Under the pieces are notes generated by a model that saw only the letters and a list, made by a program, of their open reading frames with translations, ran no database searches and was not told the DNA's origin. A stretch of 64,000 nucleotides of DNA from Kribbella sp. NBC_01245 (GTDB taxonomy: Bacteria > Actinomycetota > Actinomycetes > Propionibacteriales > Kribbellaceae): contig NZ_CP108487.1 in assembly GCF_036226525.1 (NCBI RefSeq), forward strand, positions 8,184,001-8,248,000, in the 5' to 3' direction. Positions within the stretch are counted from its first letter, which is position 1. Each line of letters starts with the position of its first letter. Both the position numbers and the translations under genes were made by a program. Shown piece by piece: positions 14,086 through 22,911 of the stretch.

Positions 14086-16707
14086 TCAGTTGGGGCTTAT
14101 GAGGAGCTCGAGATCGTCCACCGCCGCCTTCGCTCCGAGCTCGGCATACAGGCGGCGAGCGGCGGACCACTCTGCCAGCGCTTCATCGTGCTGACCGCGT
14201 GCGTCCAGCACCGAGCCGACCACCTGCAGCGCCCGGGCTTCGAGGGTCTGGTCGTGCAGGATCCTGGCCCGCTCCGCGCTGGTCCGGCCGTGGGTGAGCG
14301 CGTCGGCGAGCTCGTGCTGTTCGAGTTGGGTCTTGGCCAGCTCGACGGTGGCGATGATCTCGAACGTGGTCAGGTTGTTGCGCCGGCACACCGTGATGCT
14401 CTCCTGCAGCACGTCCGCGCTCCGCGTGAGCCGGTGGGCCCTGCGATGCGCGATACCGATGTTGTTCAGCGCGCGGGCCAGTCGTAACGGCCGATCGGCG
14501 TCCTTGAGCAGGGTGAGCGCCCGGTCGTAGTAGTCGAGCTCGCACTCGGCATTGCCCTGCTGGCCGTACAGAATGCCGAGGGAGAGGTAGCACTGCACCT
14601 CGCGCGAATGGCTGTTGAGGACACTCGCGATATCCAGCGCCTGATGCCCGGCCTTGACGCCCTCGTCCGCACGCCCGAGCAGGCCGAAGAGATAACTCAG
14701 GTTGCACAACGCGGCGGCCTGACCATGCCGGTCGTCGGCCGCGACGAACAGCTCGAGGGCCTTGCGCATCCCGTCGATGGCTTCGTTCCAGCGGCCGAGG
14801 TGGCCCAGGGCGGCGGCCAGGTCGTAACTGGCGATACCGCGCATGGACGGCTCGGCGCGATCGCGAATCAGCATTGCCAGCTCGAGGTAATCGCCCATCA
14901 TGCTGGCGTTCTGGTAGACGGGGAACATGGCCGTGGTGAGCTGCACGGTCAGCCGGTCGATCTGCTCGCTCATGCCGAGGGCCTGCTGGACCAAGGCGCG
15001 GATATGCCGCCGCTCGGAGTAGAACCACGCGCTGGTCGTGACCTCGTCGTCGATCACCGGCAACGGCCCGACCAGGTCGGCGTCGTACCAGGTTTGCCGC
15101 TCGTCCAGCCCGTACTGGAGGTCGGCGAGGCGCCACGCAATCCCGGCGTACAGCCTGAGCAGGCGCTCGATCGCGATGGGCCGCGCGGACGGCGGCAGGT
15201 TGGCGGCGCCATACTCCTGGGCGTAGATGGTGACCAGGTCGTGGAAGCGGTAGCGCCCGGGCAATCGCGTCTCGAGCAGGCCATTGTCGACAAGGCGCTC
15301 CATCAACCGCTCGGCGGTATCCGTGTCGACCTCCATCAACGCCGCGGCCGCCGGAATACCGATATCCGGCCCCGGGCAGAACGTCAGCACCACCAGCGCC
15401 TCGACCGCCTGCCGATCGCGCGCGTCCTCGCTCTGCGCGAGCTGCTCCAGGGAAAGCCCGAGCGAACTCCGCACGCCGAGGTCGTGGTGCTCCAACTCGT
15501 CCAGCTGGCGGTGCTTGTCGCCGAGCCGGGTATTGACCAGGGAGACGGGCCAAGGCGGTCGAGCCGCGAGGCGCGCGCCAACGATCCGGATGGCCAGCGG
15601 GAGATGCCCGCACCGGCCGATCAACTCGCGTACGGCGGCCGGCTCGGCCTCGATCCGGGAATCGCCGGCCACACTCGCGAGCAAGCCGATCGCCTCGTCG
15701 TCGGTGAACGTGTCGAGCTGGATCTGCTGGACGCCGGGCAGCGTGGTGAGCGAACGCCTGCTGGTCACGATCACCGCCGACCCGGCCGTCCCGGGGAGCA
15801 GCTCGATCGCCTGCTGCGCGTCGGAGGCGTTATCCAGTACGACGAGGACGCGCTTGCCCGCGAGCAGCGACCGATACCGGCCGGCCGCGTGCACGGGATC
15901 GGCCGGGATCTCGTTGGCCGGTACGGCGAGGGCGGCGAGCAACATCGACAGGGCCTGGCCTGCCGGCATCGGGTCATCCGGGCCGAACCCGCGCAGGTCG
16001 ACGTACAACTGGCCGTCCGGGAACTCCTCGGCCAGCTGATGCGCGACGTGCACGGCGAGCGCGGTCTTGCCGACACCGCCCATGCCGACGACTGCCGCGA
16101 CCCCGACGCTCGTCGTACTCCCGAGGGCCGCGGTCAACTCCGCGATCTGCCGCTCGCGCCCGGTGAAGTCCCCGACGGTGGGCGGCAACATCCTCGGTAC
16201 GTCACTACGCTCGCCCGCCCCAGTCCCAGCCCTGCCGGCTCCAGTCCTCCCAGCCTCAGTCCTCCCAGCCCCGGTCCTAGCCGCCTCAGCCGTCCCAGCC
16301 GCGCCAGCCCCTCCGCCCGCGCCAGCCCGTCCGCCCGCACCAGCCCTGCCGCCCGCGCCAGCCCATCCGCCAGTGCTCGCCGTCCCGCTGGCGCCAGCCC
16401 GTCGGCCCGCGCCAGCTCGTCCGCCCGCGCCCGCCGTCCCGCCGGTCATCGCACTCAGCTCGGGCGGCGGCTCGGCATCCGGCCTGGACGCATAAAGCAG
16501 CCGCGCACGGTCGTAATCGGACAACCTCAGCGCCTCGGCCAGCAACAACACCGTCTCCCGCCGCGGCGACGTCCGCTTCCCGCGCTCAAGCGTGCTCACC
16601 GCCTGCGGACTCAGCGTCGCCAGCTCCGCCAGCCCAGCCTGCGTCAACCCGGCCCTGGTCCGAAATTCCCGCAACAACCCCGCAAACCCCACCACTTCAC
16701 CCGCCAA
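14086..16707 (-). CDS. HTH-NB-ARC-TPR (STAND) regulator, copy A
   Basis: 873 residues. Xre-type HTH at about 8-70 (RAGLTQAGLAELATLSPQAV). Low-complexity Ala/Gly/Arg/Thr linker about 80-175. NB-ARC NTPase about 185-480: Walker A GMGGVGKTALA, Walker B KRVLVVLDNA, CGHLPLAIRIVGARLA as the GxP-like motif. Winged-helix region to about 560 (GRYRFHDLVTIYAQEYG), then TPRs to the end. STAND proteins of this layout act as nucleotide-switch transcriptional regulators in actinomycetes. No SARP/BTAD domain is present, so it is not a classical AfsR. The TTG start at 16707 has GGAGGGG upstream. Tandem paralogue of the next gene. Confidence 0.88.
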   Translation of the reverse strand: MAGEVVGFAGLLREFRTRAGLTQAGLAELATLSPQAVSTLERGKRTSPRRETVLLLAEALRLSDYDRARLLYASRPDAEPPPELSAMTGGTAGAGGRAGAGRRAGASGTASTGGWAGAGGRAGAGGRAGAGGGAGAAGTAEAARTGAGRTEAGRTGAGRAGTGAGERSDVPRMLPPTVGDFTGRERQIAELTAALGSTTSVGVAAVVGMGGVGKTALAVHVAHQLAEEFPDGQLYVDLRGFGPDDPMPAGQALSMLLAALAVPANEIPADPVHAAGRYRSLLAGKRVLVVLDNASDAQQAIELLPGTAGSAVIVTSRRSLTTLPGVQQIQLDTFTDDEAIGLLASVAGDSRIEAEPAAVRELIGRCGHLPLAIRIVGARLAARPPWPVSLVNTRLGDKHRQLDELEHHDLGVRSSLGLSLEQLAQSEDARDRQAVEALVVLTFCPGPDIGIPAAAALMEVDTDTAERLMERLVDNGLLETRLPGRYRFHDLVTIYAQEYGAANLPPSARPIAIERLLRLYAGIAWRLADLQYGLDERQTWYDADLVGPLPVIDDEVTTSAWFYSERRHIRALVQQALGMSEQIDRLTVQLTTAMFPVYQNASMMGDYLELAMLIRDRAEPSMRGIASYDLAAALGHLGRWNEAIDGMRKALELFVAADDRHGQAAALCNLSYLFGLLGRADEGVKAGHQALDIASVLNSHSREVQCYLSLGILYGQQGNAECELDYYDRALTLLKDADRPLRLARALNNIGIAHRRAHRLTRSADVLQESITVCRRNNLTTFEIIATVELAKTQLEQHELADALTHGRTSAERARILHDQTLEARALQVVGSVLDARGQHDEALAEWSAARRLYAELGAKAAVDDLELLISPN
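16205..16460 (-). repeat. Degenerate tandem repeat encoding the Ala/Gly/Arg linker of STAND copy A
   Basis: Purine/pyrimidine-biased short units (CCAGCC, CCGCCCGCGCCAG variants) coding GRAGAGG-like repeats between the HTH and the NTPase. Likely length-variable between strains. Confidence 0.7.
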
Positions 16708-16971
16708 CCCGTCCCCCCTCCGCCGTGACCGTCAGAAAGCCAACCTGACGATCAACCCACAGGCCGGACCCCGGGCAGCAAGCCTCGCACCAGCAGGCAG
16801 CCAACCGCCATCCGAATACCACCCGGACCGCCACGACACCTCCCGCGCTCAGCGAACGGACCCAAACCCCACCCGCCCAACCGTCATTATGAACGACCCC
16901 ACCGACAACCCCCGGCCCTGTCCACCCCAAACCCCTGCCCAATCCACCTGCGATCAGGTCGCGCCGCCTCC

Positions 16972-19461
16972 TCAGGTACGGCGTTGTGGTTGGCCGTCGT
17001 ACCAGAAGAAGTGGCGGTCGACGTCTGGAGGCTGGGGCTCGTTCAGGAGGTGGTCCAGTTCGTCGACGGCTTTGGTCATGCCTAGCCGCTCGTAAAGGGC
17101 GCGAGCTGTCCGCCATTGGTCGTGGGCGCCGGCCGTGTCGTTCTGGATGTGGAGTACCTGGCCGGCCATTTGGAATCCACGGGCCTCCAGCGACCCGATG
17201 CCGATGGCGCGTGCTTGCTCGATCGCCAGCTGGGTGCACTCGAAGGCCTCGGCGAAGCGCTCCTGCGCCAATTGGGTGCGGGCGAGCTCGACGAGACCGA
17301 TGGCCTTGTTCGTGAGCTGCCCTGCCTGCTCCGCGGCCTCGACACTCCTTCGCAGGAGGCGCGCGCTCTCGTCCAGTCGGCCGGCACGTCGGTGAGCTAT
17401 CGCTGTGTGCTTGTAGACGTTGTGGCGTCGGCGGAATTCGGCTGGTTCCTCTTGGGCCAGTGTGATTGCCCGCTCGAAGTACGCGAGCTCCTGTTGGGTT
17501 TCGCCGCGTTGCCCGTGAGCCATCCCCAAGTACAGATACTGCTGGCTGGCTCGTTGGGGGAAGGCCATCGTCTGCAAGAGCGCCAGGCCGCGTTGGCCTG
17601 CGGCGATGCTCGAGTCGAGCTGGCCGACGATGGCATAGCAATGGGTGAGATTGCGCAGCACCATCGCCTGGCCCGTCTCGTCGTCGGCGTCACGAAAGAG
17701 AGTGAGCGCGTTTTCGAGATGTTCGAGGCCTTCGTGCGCATGGCTGGTTTCGAACAGGACGGCGCCGGCATCGTGCTGGAGTATGCCGAGCGCCGATCCG
17801 TCGCCGATTCGAGTGGCTGCTTCCCGAGCGAGGCGGTTCACGTAGGCAAGATCGTTGTGCAAGGCAAGATCGACGTACATGGGCAACATCGCGATGGCGA
17901 GTTGGGCAAGCAGTGCGTCGTGTTCCGGAGTCGCCAGAGCAGCCGCCTCCGTTACGTTGCGCCGTTCCGCTTTGAGCCAGTCCGCTGCGGCGATCGTTGC
18001 TTGATCGTCTAATGGCACCACAGGTCCAAGTGCGTCGACGTCGTACCAGTGCAGGCGTTCGTCCACGCTCCCAGTGCGATCTGAGGCTTGCCAAGCGGAG
18101 CGGGCATAGAGGCGAAGCACCGGCGCCAAGTTTCCATTCGCCCTCCCCGGCGTCAGTTCGCTGAGGTAGGTGCGGAGGAGGTCGTGGAATCGGTAGCGGC
18201 CGGGGAGATGTGTCTCTAGCAAAGCGTTGTCGACAAGGCGTTCGAGCAGGCGCTCGGTCGGCGCGAGGTCTTGGTCGAGCAGGGCGGCGGCAACCTTCGT
18301 GCTGAAGTCCGGGCCAGGCGCTGACGGCAAAACCAAAATGGCGTTCACTGCTTGTAGGTCCCACTGGTCGTCGCTGTTCGAGAGTTGCTCGATCGATAGC
18401 GCCAGGGAGCGCCGTACGCCGAGGTCAAGGTGATCGAGTTCGTCCAGCTGGCGACGTTGATCGGCTAGGCGTTCGCTCATCGCGGCAAGCGGCCACGATG
18501 GCCTTGCGGCAAGCCGGGCGCCGATGATTCGAAGCGCCAATGGCAGGTAGCCGCAAAGTCGTACGATCTCCCGCGCGGCTTCGAACTCGTCACCGAATCG
18601 TCGGCCGGACGTGCGCGCGAGCGCGGCCAACGCCTCCTGCTCGCTGAAGGCACTGAGCCGGATCTCCTTGGCGCCGGCGGTGACGATCGACCGGCGGCTG
18701 GTGATGATCGCCGCCGAACCGGGCGACGTCGGAAGTAGAGGCTCGACCTGGCGGGCATCCAGTGCGTTGTCCAGTAACAGCAGCACTCGTTTGCCGGCGA
18801 GGAAGGAGCGATAGCGGCCGACTGCGGAGGCAAGGTCTGCTGGGACCTCGGCGGCAGGCATTCCCATCGCGACGAGCAGGGTCGAGATCGACTCGATCCC
18901 GGTCCGTGGCTCGGTCGGACCGTAGCCACCCAGGTCGACGTACAGCTGTCCGTCGGTGAACGCAGGGCTGGCCTGGTGGGCTGCGTGCAACGCGAGGCTG
19001 GTCTTACCCACGCCTCCCATGCCACTGATCGCGACCAGCCCGATCGCCGCCGCGTCCGGTTCGACCGTGGGTCGAAGGCGCCCTAGCACCTCGGCGACCT
19101 CAGCCTCTCGGCCGGTGAAGTCCCCCGCAGAGGGCGGCAACGTTCGAGGTCTCGGCCTGACATCCAGCGGCAGGGCGTCCGGGTAAGCCGCGTCCGGATA
19201 AGCCGCGTCCGGGTAAGCCGCGGCCGGGTCGGCCGTATCGCGGGAGGCGACGAGCAGTCGGTGGGTATCGGCATCCGACAGGCCAAGAGCGGTCGCCACC
19301 AAGAGAACGGTTTCGCGACGAGGTCGGCTCCTCGTGCCGCGCTCCAGCGTGCTTACGGTTTGCGTGCTGAGCGTGGCCAGCACGCCGAGCTGCTCTTGCG
19401 TCAGGCCCGCCGCCGTGCGCATCCTTCTAAGGAGATCGCCGAACGTGCTCTGCGATGGCAT
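16972..19461 (-). CDS. HTH-NB-ARC-TPR (STAND) regulator, copy B
   Basis: 829 residues from the ATG at 19461, which has GAGGGGGG nine bases upstream; an in-frame extension to 19497 is less likely. Xre HTH about 6-65 (TAAGLTQEQLGVLATLSTQTV). A short linker carries a repeated AAYPD motif. NB-ARC about 115-430: Walker A GMGGVGKTSLA, Walker B KRVLLLLDNA, CGYLPLALRIIGARLA. Then GRYRFHDLLRTYLSEL and C-terminal TPRs (about 560-829). Same architecture and clear homology with copy A, 264 bases downstream on the same strand. The gap between them is an ordinary short intergenic region. Effector and targets unknown. Confidence 0.88.
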   Translation of the reverse strand: MPSQSTFGDLLRRMRTAAGLTQEQLGVLATLSTQTVSTLERGTRSRPRRETVLLVATALGLSDADTHRLLVASRDTADPAAAYPDAAYPDAAYPDALPLDVRPRPRTLPPSAGDFTGREAEVAEVLGRLRPTVEPDAAAIGLVAISGMGGVGKTSLALHAAHQASPAFTDGQLYVDLGGYGPTEPRTGIESISTLLVAMGMPAAEVPADLASAVGRYRSFLAGKRVLLLLDNALDARQVEPLLPTSPGSAAIITSRRSIVTAGAKEIRLSAFSEQEALAALARTSGRRFGDEFEAAREIVRLCGYLPLALRIIGARLAARPSWPLAAMSERLADQRRQLDELDHLDLGVRRSLALSIEQLSNSDDQWDLQAVNAILVLPSAPGPDFSTKVAAALLDQDLAPTERLLERLVDNALLETHLPGRYRFHDLLRTYLSELTPGRANGNLAPVLRLYARSAWQASDRTGSVDERLHWYDVDALGPVVPLDDQATIAAADWLKAERRNVTEAAALATPEHDALLAQLAIAMLPMYVDLALHNDLAYVNRLAREAATRIGDGSALGILQHDAGAVLFETSHAHEGLEHLENALTLFRDADDETGQAMVLRNLTHCYAIVGQLDSSIAAGQRGLALLQTMAFPQRASQQYLYLGMAHGQRGETQQELAYFERAITLAQEEPAEFRRRHNVYKHTAIAHRRAGRLDESARLLRRSVEAAEQAGQLTNKAIGLVELARTQLAQERFAEAFECTQLAIEQARAIGIGSLEARGFQMAGQVLHIQNDTAGAHDQWRTARALYERLGMTKAVDELDHLLNEPQPPDVDRHFFWYDGQPQRRT
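19175..19228 (-). repeat. 15-bp tandem repeat in STAND copy B linker
   Basis: About 3.6 units of GCGTCCGGGTAAGCC (plus strand), encoding the repeated AAYPD pentapeptide. In frame, so copy number can change without disrupting the gene. Confidence 0.85.
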
Positions 19462-19946
19462 CGGACCGATCCCCCCTCGGCAATCCGCTGGGCGCATGAA
19501 CCACGTTCAAGCACGATAGCGCGGCCTGATACCGATCTCAGGGCGAAGCGCAAGGTCGAACGGTGGGAGGTTCGGCACGCCGACACGGCTCTGTGGGGTA
19601 GAAACAGGTAAAGATTTGAGCGGATTGTCGTCGCGCACTGGAGCGAATTGATCGCGGCGAGTTATTACCGGCGAAACGGCGACACGGTGCGTTAACGATG
19701 CTTGAAATGATGTATTTGATCAAACGAGTCAAACAGTCGCTTGATCGCCATTGTCAAGCGTGTGACGCGGGAATTCGGGTACCCGAACTAGGTTAACGGT
19801 TTCACGATGGGATTATTGCGCTGTGTATCTGAATGGAGACGCTCTGCTGACAAGACCTGTCTCCAGAGTGGTCTTGCAGTGAGCTGTGACCCAATTGCAA
19901 AGACCCCGGTCAAGGCCGGGGTCTTCGCTCTGCGTAGCCGCCTGAG
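19462..19946. other. Intergenic region upstream of STAND copy B
   Basis: 485 bp, noticeably lower in GC at about 19690-19830 than its surroundings. It should hold the promoter of STAND copy B (minus strand) and the terminator of bL37. A 32-codon plus-strand frame at 19698-19796 has no ribosome-binding site and is not called. Confidence 0.5.
19900..19925 (-). terminator. Terminator of the bL37 gene
   Basis: 10-bp perfect stem AAGACCCCGG / CCGGGGTCTT with a 6-base loop. It lies 21 bases after the bL37 stop codon; read on the minus strand it runs into TTTGC. Confidence 0.8.
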
Positions 19947-20021
19947 TCAGGCGTTGGGGCGCTTGCCGTGGTTCGCGCCCTTCTTCTTACGTGCACGGCG
20001 CTTGCGGCCGGTCTTTCCCAT
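19947..20021 (-). CDS. Actinobacterial 50S ribosomal protein bL37
   Basis: 24 codons encoding a very basic peptide that begins MGKTGRKRRARKKKG and ends ANHGKRPNA. The ending matches the 24-residue bL37 protein found in mycobacterial 50S structures, where it sits in the 23S rRNA. The ATG at 20021 has GAGGAGG eight bases upstream, and a clear terminator follows. So it is a monocistronic gene although it is shorter than usual annotation cut-offs. Identification rests on length, charge and the conserved C-terminus, recalled from memory rather than aligned. Confidence 0.85.
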   Translation of the reverse strand: MGKTGRKRRARKKKGANHGKRPNA

Positions 20022-20233
20022 TCCAAAGCCTCCTCATTACAACTGCAAAGAGTGACAGTCTCTCATACCACAACGCTGTCTTGAGCACAGTGCGGCGAGT
20101 CACTGGCTGCCTTACAGTGTTTCGGCGCCCCCCTGCTGAGCAAAATTCGTAAGAGAGTCAGCGAAGCGCTGTCTGCCCCCCTGTGCCCACTCCGGTGGGT
20201 TCAAGACTACGCCGCTGATCGGAGGTGACCTAC

Positions 20234-20260
20234 CATGTTCAAGACCGAGATCGATTGGTG
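20234..20260 (+). CDS. Possible 8-residue leader peptide (MFKTEIDW)
   Basis: ATG with a full-strength Shine-Dalgarno GGAGGTGA seven bases upstream, encoding MFKTEIDW then TGA. It ends 21 bases before the HD-GYP start codon. The SD is stronger than that of the downstream gene (GAAGG). It could recruit ribosomes for coupling or act as a regulatory leader; it may also be fortuitous. Confidence 0.35.
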
Positions 20261-20281
20261 ATTCAGGCTTGAAGGCGTGAG

Positions 20282-21640
20282 ATGACCGAGGCGAACCATC
20301 GCACGGCCCTGCACATCGCAGTGGCTGCCTCGAGTCTCGCCGCTATCAGCGCTTTGTTGGTATCGGTGCCTCACCTTACGGACTACTGGACTCTCGTGCA
20401 GTTGTGCGTCGTCGTCATCGCGGCGACCAGACTGCGCTTTCCACATGGCCCCGCGAGCGGGGCCAGCGTCGCATCCTTGGTTTTGGTATCCGTCTTCGTC
20501 GTGGCTGGACCCGCGGCCGCGGTGGTGGTCGCCGCAATCGGCGCGCTGTTTCAGGCGCGTGGAGTCCCACCGGTCAAGCGGATGTTTAACGCGTCTCAGC
20601 GCACTCTGTCAGCCGGTGCCGGTGGCCTGGCCTATGTACTCGTCGGAGGGCCGGTAGGAAACGCGGCCCTTGACGACCTGTTGAGAACCGTCCTCGCGGT
20701 GACGGTTGGTGGCATCGTCCACCAGATTGTGAACGTACTGCTTGTCTGCATTGTCATGACGCTGGAGCGCGGCCCGCAGGTCGCTGTCGAACTCCTCAAG
20801 GGCGTACTGCCGACAGTGCTTCCGAACCTCGGCTATCGCTACCTCGGCCTGTTGATGGCGGTTGTCTGGATGGGCGGGCTGGGGATCCTCGCTGGTGTGC
20901 TTGCCATCGTGCCGCTCCTGGTGGCCCGGTGGGCGTACACCCAGGACGAAGCCGAGCGGAAAGCTCAGGCCGCCACGATGCGCGCCTTTATCCAGGTCAT
21001 CGAGACCAAGGACCTCTATACCCGCGGCCATTCGGAGCGCGTCAGCCATGGCGTCGGCCTGCTCGGCCGCCACCTCAAGCTCAGCGCCCATCGCCAGCAC
21101 GCTCTGGAACATGCGGGCCTCCTTCATGACGTCGGCAAAGTGGGCGTTCCGACTCGGGTCATCCAGAAACCGGGGAAACTCGACGATTCGGAGATGGATG
21201 CGATTCGCCTCCATCCGGCGCGTGGTGTCGAACTGATCGGGGACATCCCGTTCCTCGAGGAGGTCAAATCGGCCGTCCTGCACCACCACGAGAAGTACGA
21301 CGGAACCGGGTACCCGGCTGGCCTAAGTGGTCCGAATATTCCGTACTTCGCCAGGATGATCGGAATTGTGGACGCTTTCGATAGCCTGACGTCGACTCGT
21401 TCCTACCGACCCGCGCGATCGGTCGACGAGACTCTTGACATCTTGGTGCACGACCGGTTCACCCATTTCGACCCTGAACTGGTCGATTCGTTCGTGTCGG
21501 TGATCAAGGCCGAGGGCTGGCATCCGAGTACTGCGGACCAGCCGGTGCCCGATGCGGCGGTGGAGGCCACCGTTGACCATGATGACCTCAGCCTGGGAAG
21601 TGGCGGCGGTGCCACCGGCTCAGCAGCAGGGCCGACATGA
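20282..21640 (+). CDS. Membrane HD-GYP phosphohydrolase
   Basis: 452 residues. About six hydrophobic segments occupy residues ~10-215, followed by an HD-GYP domain (about 225-415). Metal and catalytic motifs are intact: RGHSERVSHGVGLL, LLHDVGKVGVP (the HD pair), AVLHHHEKYDGTGYP (GYP loop) and RMIGIVDAFDSLTS. HD-GYP proteins hydrolyse cyclic di-GMP or related dinucleotides, so this may be a membrane-sensing phosphodiesterase; actinobacterial substrates are often untested. It overlaps the next gene by four bases (ATGA). Confidence 0.9.
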   Translation: MTEANHRTALHIAVAASSLAAISALLVSVPHLTDYWTLVQLCVVVIAATRLRFPHGPASGASVASLVLVSVFVVAGPAAAVVVAAIGALFQARGVPPVKRMFNASQRTLSAGAGGLAYVLVGGPVGNAALDDLLRTVLAVTVGGIVHQIVNVLLVCIVMTLERGPQVAVELLKGVLPTVLPNLGYRYLGLLMAVVWMGGLGILAGVLAIVPLLVARWAYTQDEAERKAQAATMRAFIQVIETKDLYTRGHSERVSHGVGLLGRHLKLSAHRQHALEHAGLLHDVGKVGVPTRVIQKPGKLDDSEMDAIRLHPARGVELIGDIPFLEEVKSAVLHHHEKYDGTGYPAGLSGPNIPYFARMIGIVDAFDSLTSTRSYRPARSVDETLDILVHDRFTHFDPELVDSFVSVIKAEGWHPSTADQPVPDAAVEATVDHDDLSLGSGGGATGSAAGPT

Positions 21641-22911
21641 TCCTCAATGCGAAGGACCGGCCCGGCCAGGCCGGCAGCGGTGTTGTCATTGTTCTGGCAG
21701 GCGCTGCCGTTGGTGCTGCGGCTCTGCTGGTAACCCTTCGGCAGGGTGTGACCGGCTGGTCTTTCGCCTTGGCTTTCGGTCTCCTGATCGCTGTCGGCGA
21801 GATGGTCCAGTTCAGGGTCGATCGGAGCCGCAACCGCGCTCCTATCGCCACCAGTGCAGCGCTCGGCTATGCGATGCTGCGCGGTCCCGCGGTGTCCGAA
21901 CCGCCGGACTTGGCCCAAGTCATCGCCATCACAGGCGTTGCCACGATCATCGGAATTCTCCCGCGGTTGGTGGCGGGGCTCTGGTGGGACATGGTGATCT
22001 CTTCACGCCGCGTTCTTTCCGTTGCCTGCGCTGCCGGCATCTTCATGCTCGTCACGCCGGACCGGCTTTACTGGAACGGTTCCTGGACTCATGCAGTCCC
22101 GCTGACCGGCGGCATGCTGCTCGCGGTCCTCAGCGCAGGGGTGCTGGACGCGGTCATTGGTGCCGGACAGGACACCGAGCGATACGACCGGCCGTTCCCG
22201 GCGGCTCTTCGCGACGAACTTGTGGTGATGGGCCGCATCGGTATGGCGATGGGCATCAGTAGCATTCTGCTAGCCGCAGCCACCTCGTTGATCGGGCTTT
22301 GGGCTCCGCCGCTGGTGGTCGTGCCGCTATTGATGACTCAGTTCGCGTTCAGACGTTATGCGTCGGCTCAGCGGACCTATCGGACCACGGTTCGCTCGAT
22401 GGCGAGGAGTACGGAGATCGCGGGCTTCAGCAGCCCAGGGCAGAGCAGCAGAACGGCGACGCTAGCCGTGGCGATGGGGCACGATCTCGGGCTCACTCCA
22501 TCGCGCATGGAGGCGCTTGAGTACGCCGCATTGCTCGCCGGTGTCGGACAGTTGGCTCTCGCTGATCCGAGCCCGGGTGGAGCGTCGTTGCTTCGTGGCC
22601 GGGAGGATCGCCAGCGGGCTGCTGAGATCGGGGCGGAGGTCATCGAGCGGTCTGGCGTACTCGACCATGTCGCGGAGATCGTCAGGCATTCGAGCGATCC
22701 GTATCGTCATGGCCGCGCTAGTAACGCCGCGATCCCGCTGGAGAGCGGAATTGTCAACGTTGCCCTGGCCTACGAACAACTGGTCGGTGAAGGCTCCGGT
22801 CAGGCTCCCGCTAAAGCACTGGAGAGCATCGGCCTGGGTATCGGCGCGGAATATGACCCGGTCGTCTTCGAGTCGTTGCGACGAGTGGTCAACCGGGGCT
22901 TTTGCTTCTGA
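21637..22911 (+). CDS. Membrane protein with degenerate HD-GYP domain
   Basis: 424 residues. Same plan as the upstream partner: about six TM segments (residues ~13-230), then an HD-like helical domain. The catalytic positions are lost: where the partner has LLHDVGKVGVP this has LLAGVGQLALADP, and there is no HHE/GYP motif (IVRHSSDPYRHG instead). It probably arose by duplication and now serves a structural or regulatory role with the active protein, as suggested by the ATGA overlap. Its TGA at 22909-22911 abuts the stop of the opposing gene with no gap. Confidence 0.82.
   Translation: MILNAKDRPGQAGSGVVIVLAGAAVGAAALLVTLRQGVTGWSFALAFGLLIAVGEMVQFRVDRSRNRAPIATSAALGYAMLRGPAVSEPPDLAQVIAITGVATIIGILPRLVAGLWWDMVISSRRVLSVACAAGIFMLVTPDRLYWNGSWTHAVPLTGGMLLAVLSAGVLDAVIGAGQDTERYDRPFPAALRDELVVMGRIGMAMGISSILLAAATSLIGLWAPPLVVVPLLMTQFAFRRYASAQRTYRTTVRSMARSTEIAGFSSPGQSSRTATLAVAMGHDLGLTPSRMEALEYAALLAGVGQLALADPSPGGASLLRGREDRQRAAEIGAEVIERSGVLDHVAEIVRHSSDPYRHGRASNAAIPLESGIVNVALAYEQLVGEGSGQAPAKALESIGLGIGAEYDPVVFESLRRVVNRGFCF

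Noticed and set aside
14608..16728. 706-residue plus-strand open frame
   Set aside because: Antisense shadow of the STAND copy A gene; the minus strand has complete HTH, NB-ARC and TPR motifs.
14086..19461. AfsR/SARP antibiotic regulators
   Set aside because: The NB-ARC and TPR parts fit, but the N-terminal domain is an Xre HTH and no BTAD domain or biosynthetic cluster is present.
19698..19796. 32-codon plus-strand frame
   Set aside because: No ribosome-binding site and no similarity recognised; too short to support.
19807..20055. 82-residue plus-strand frame
   Set aside because: It lies over the bL37 gene and its terminator, which are well supported on the minus strand.
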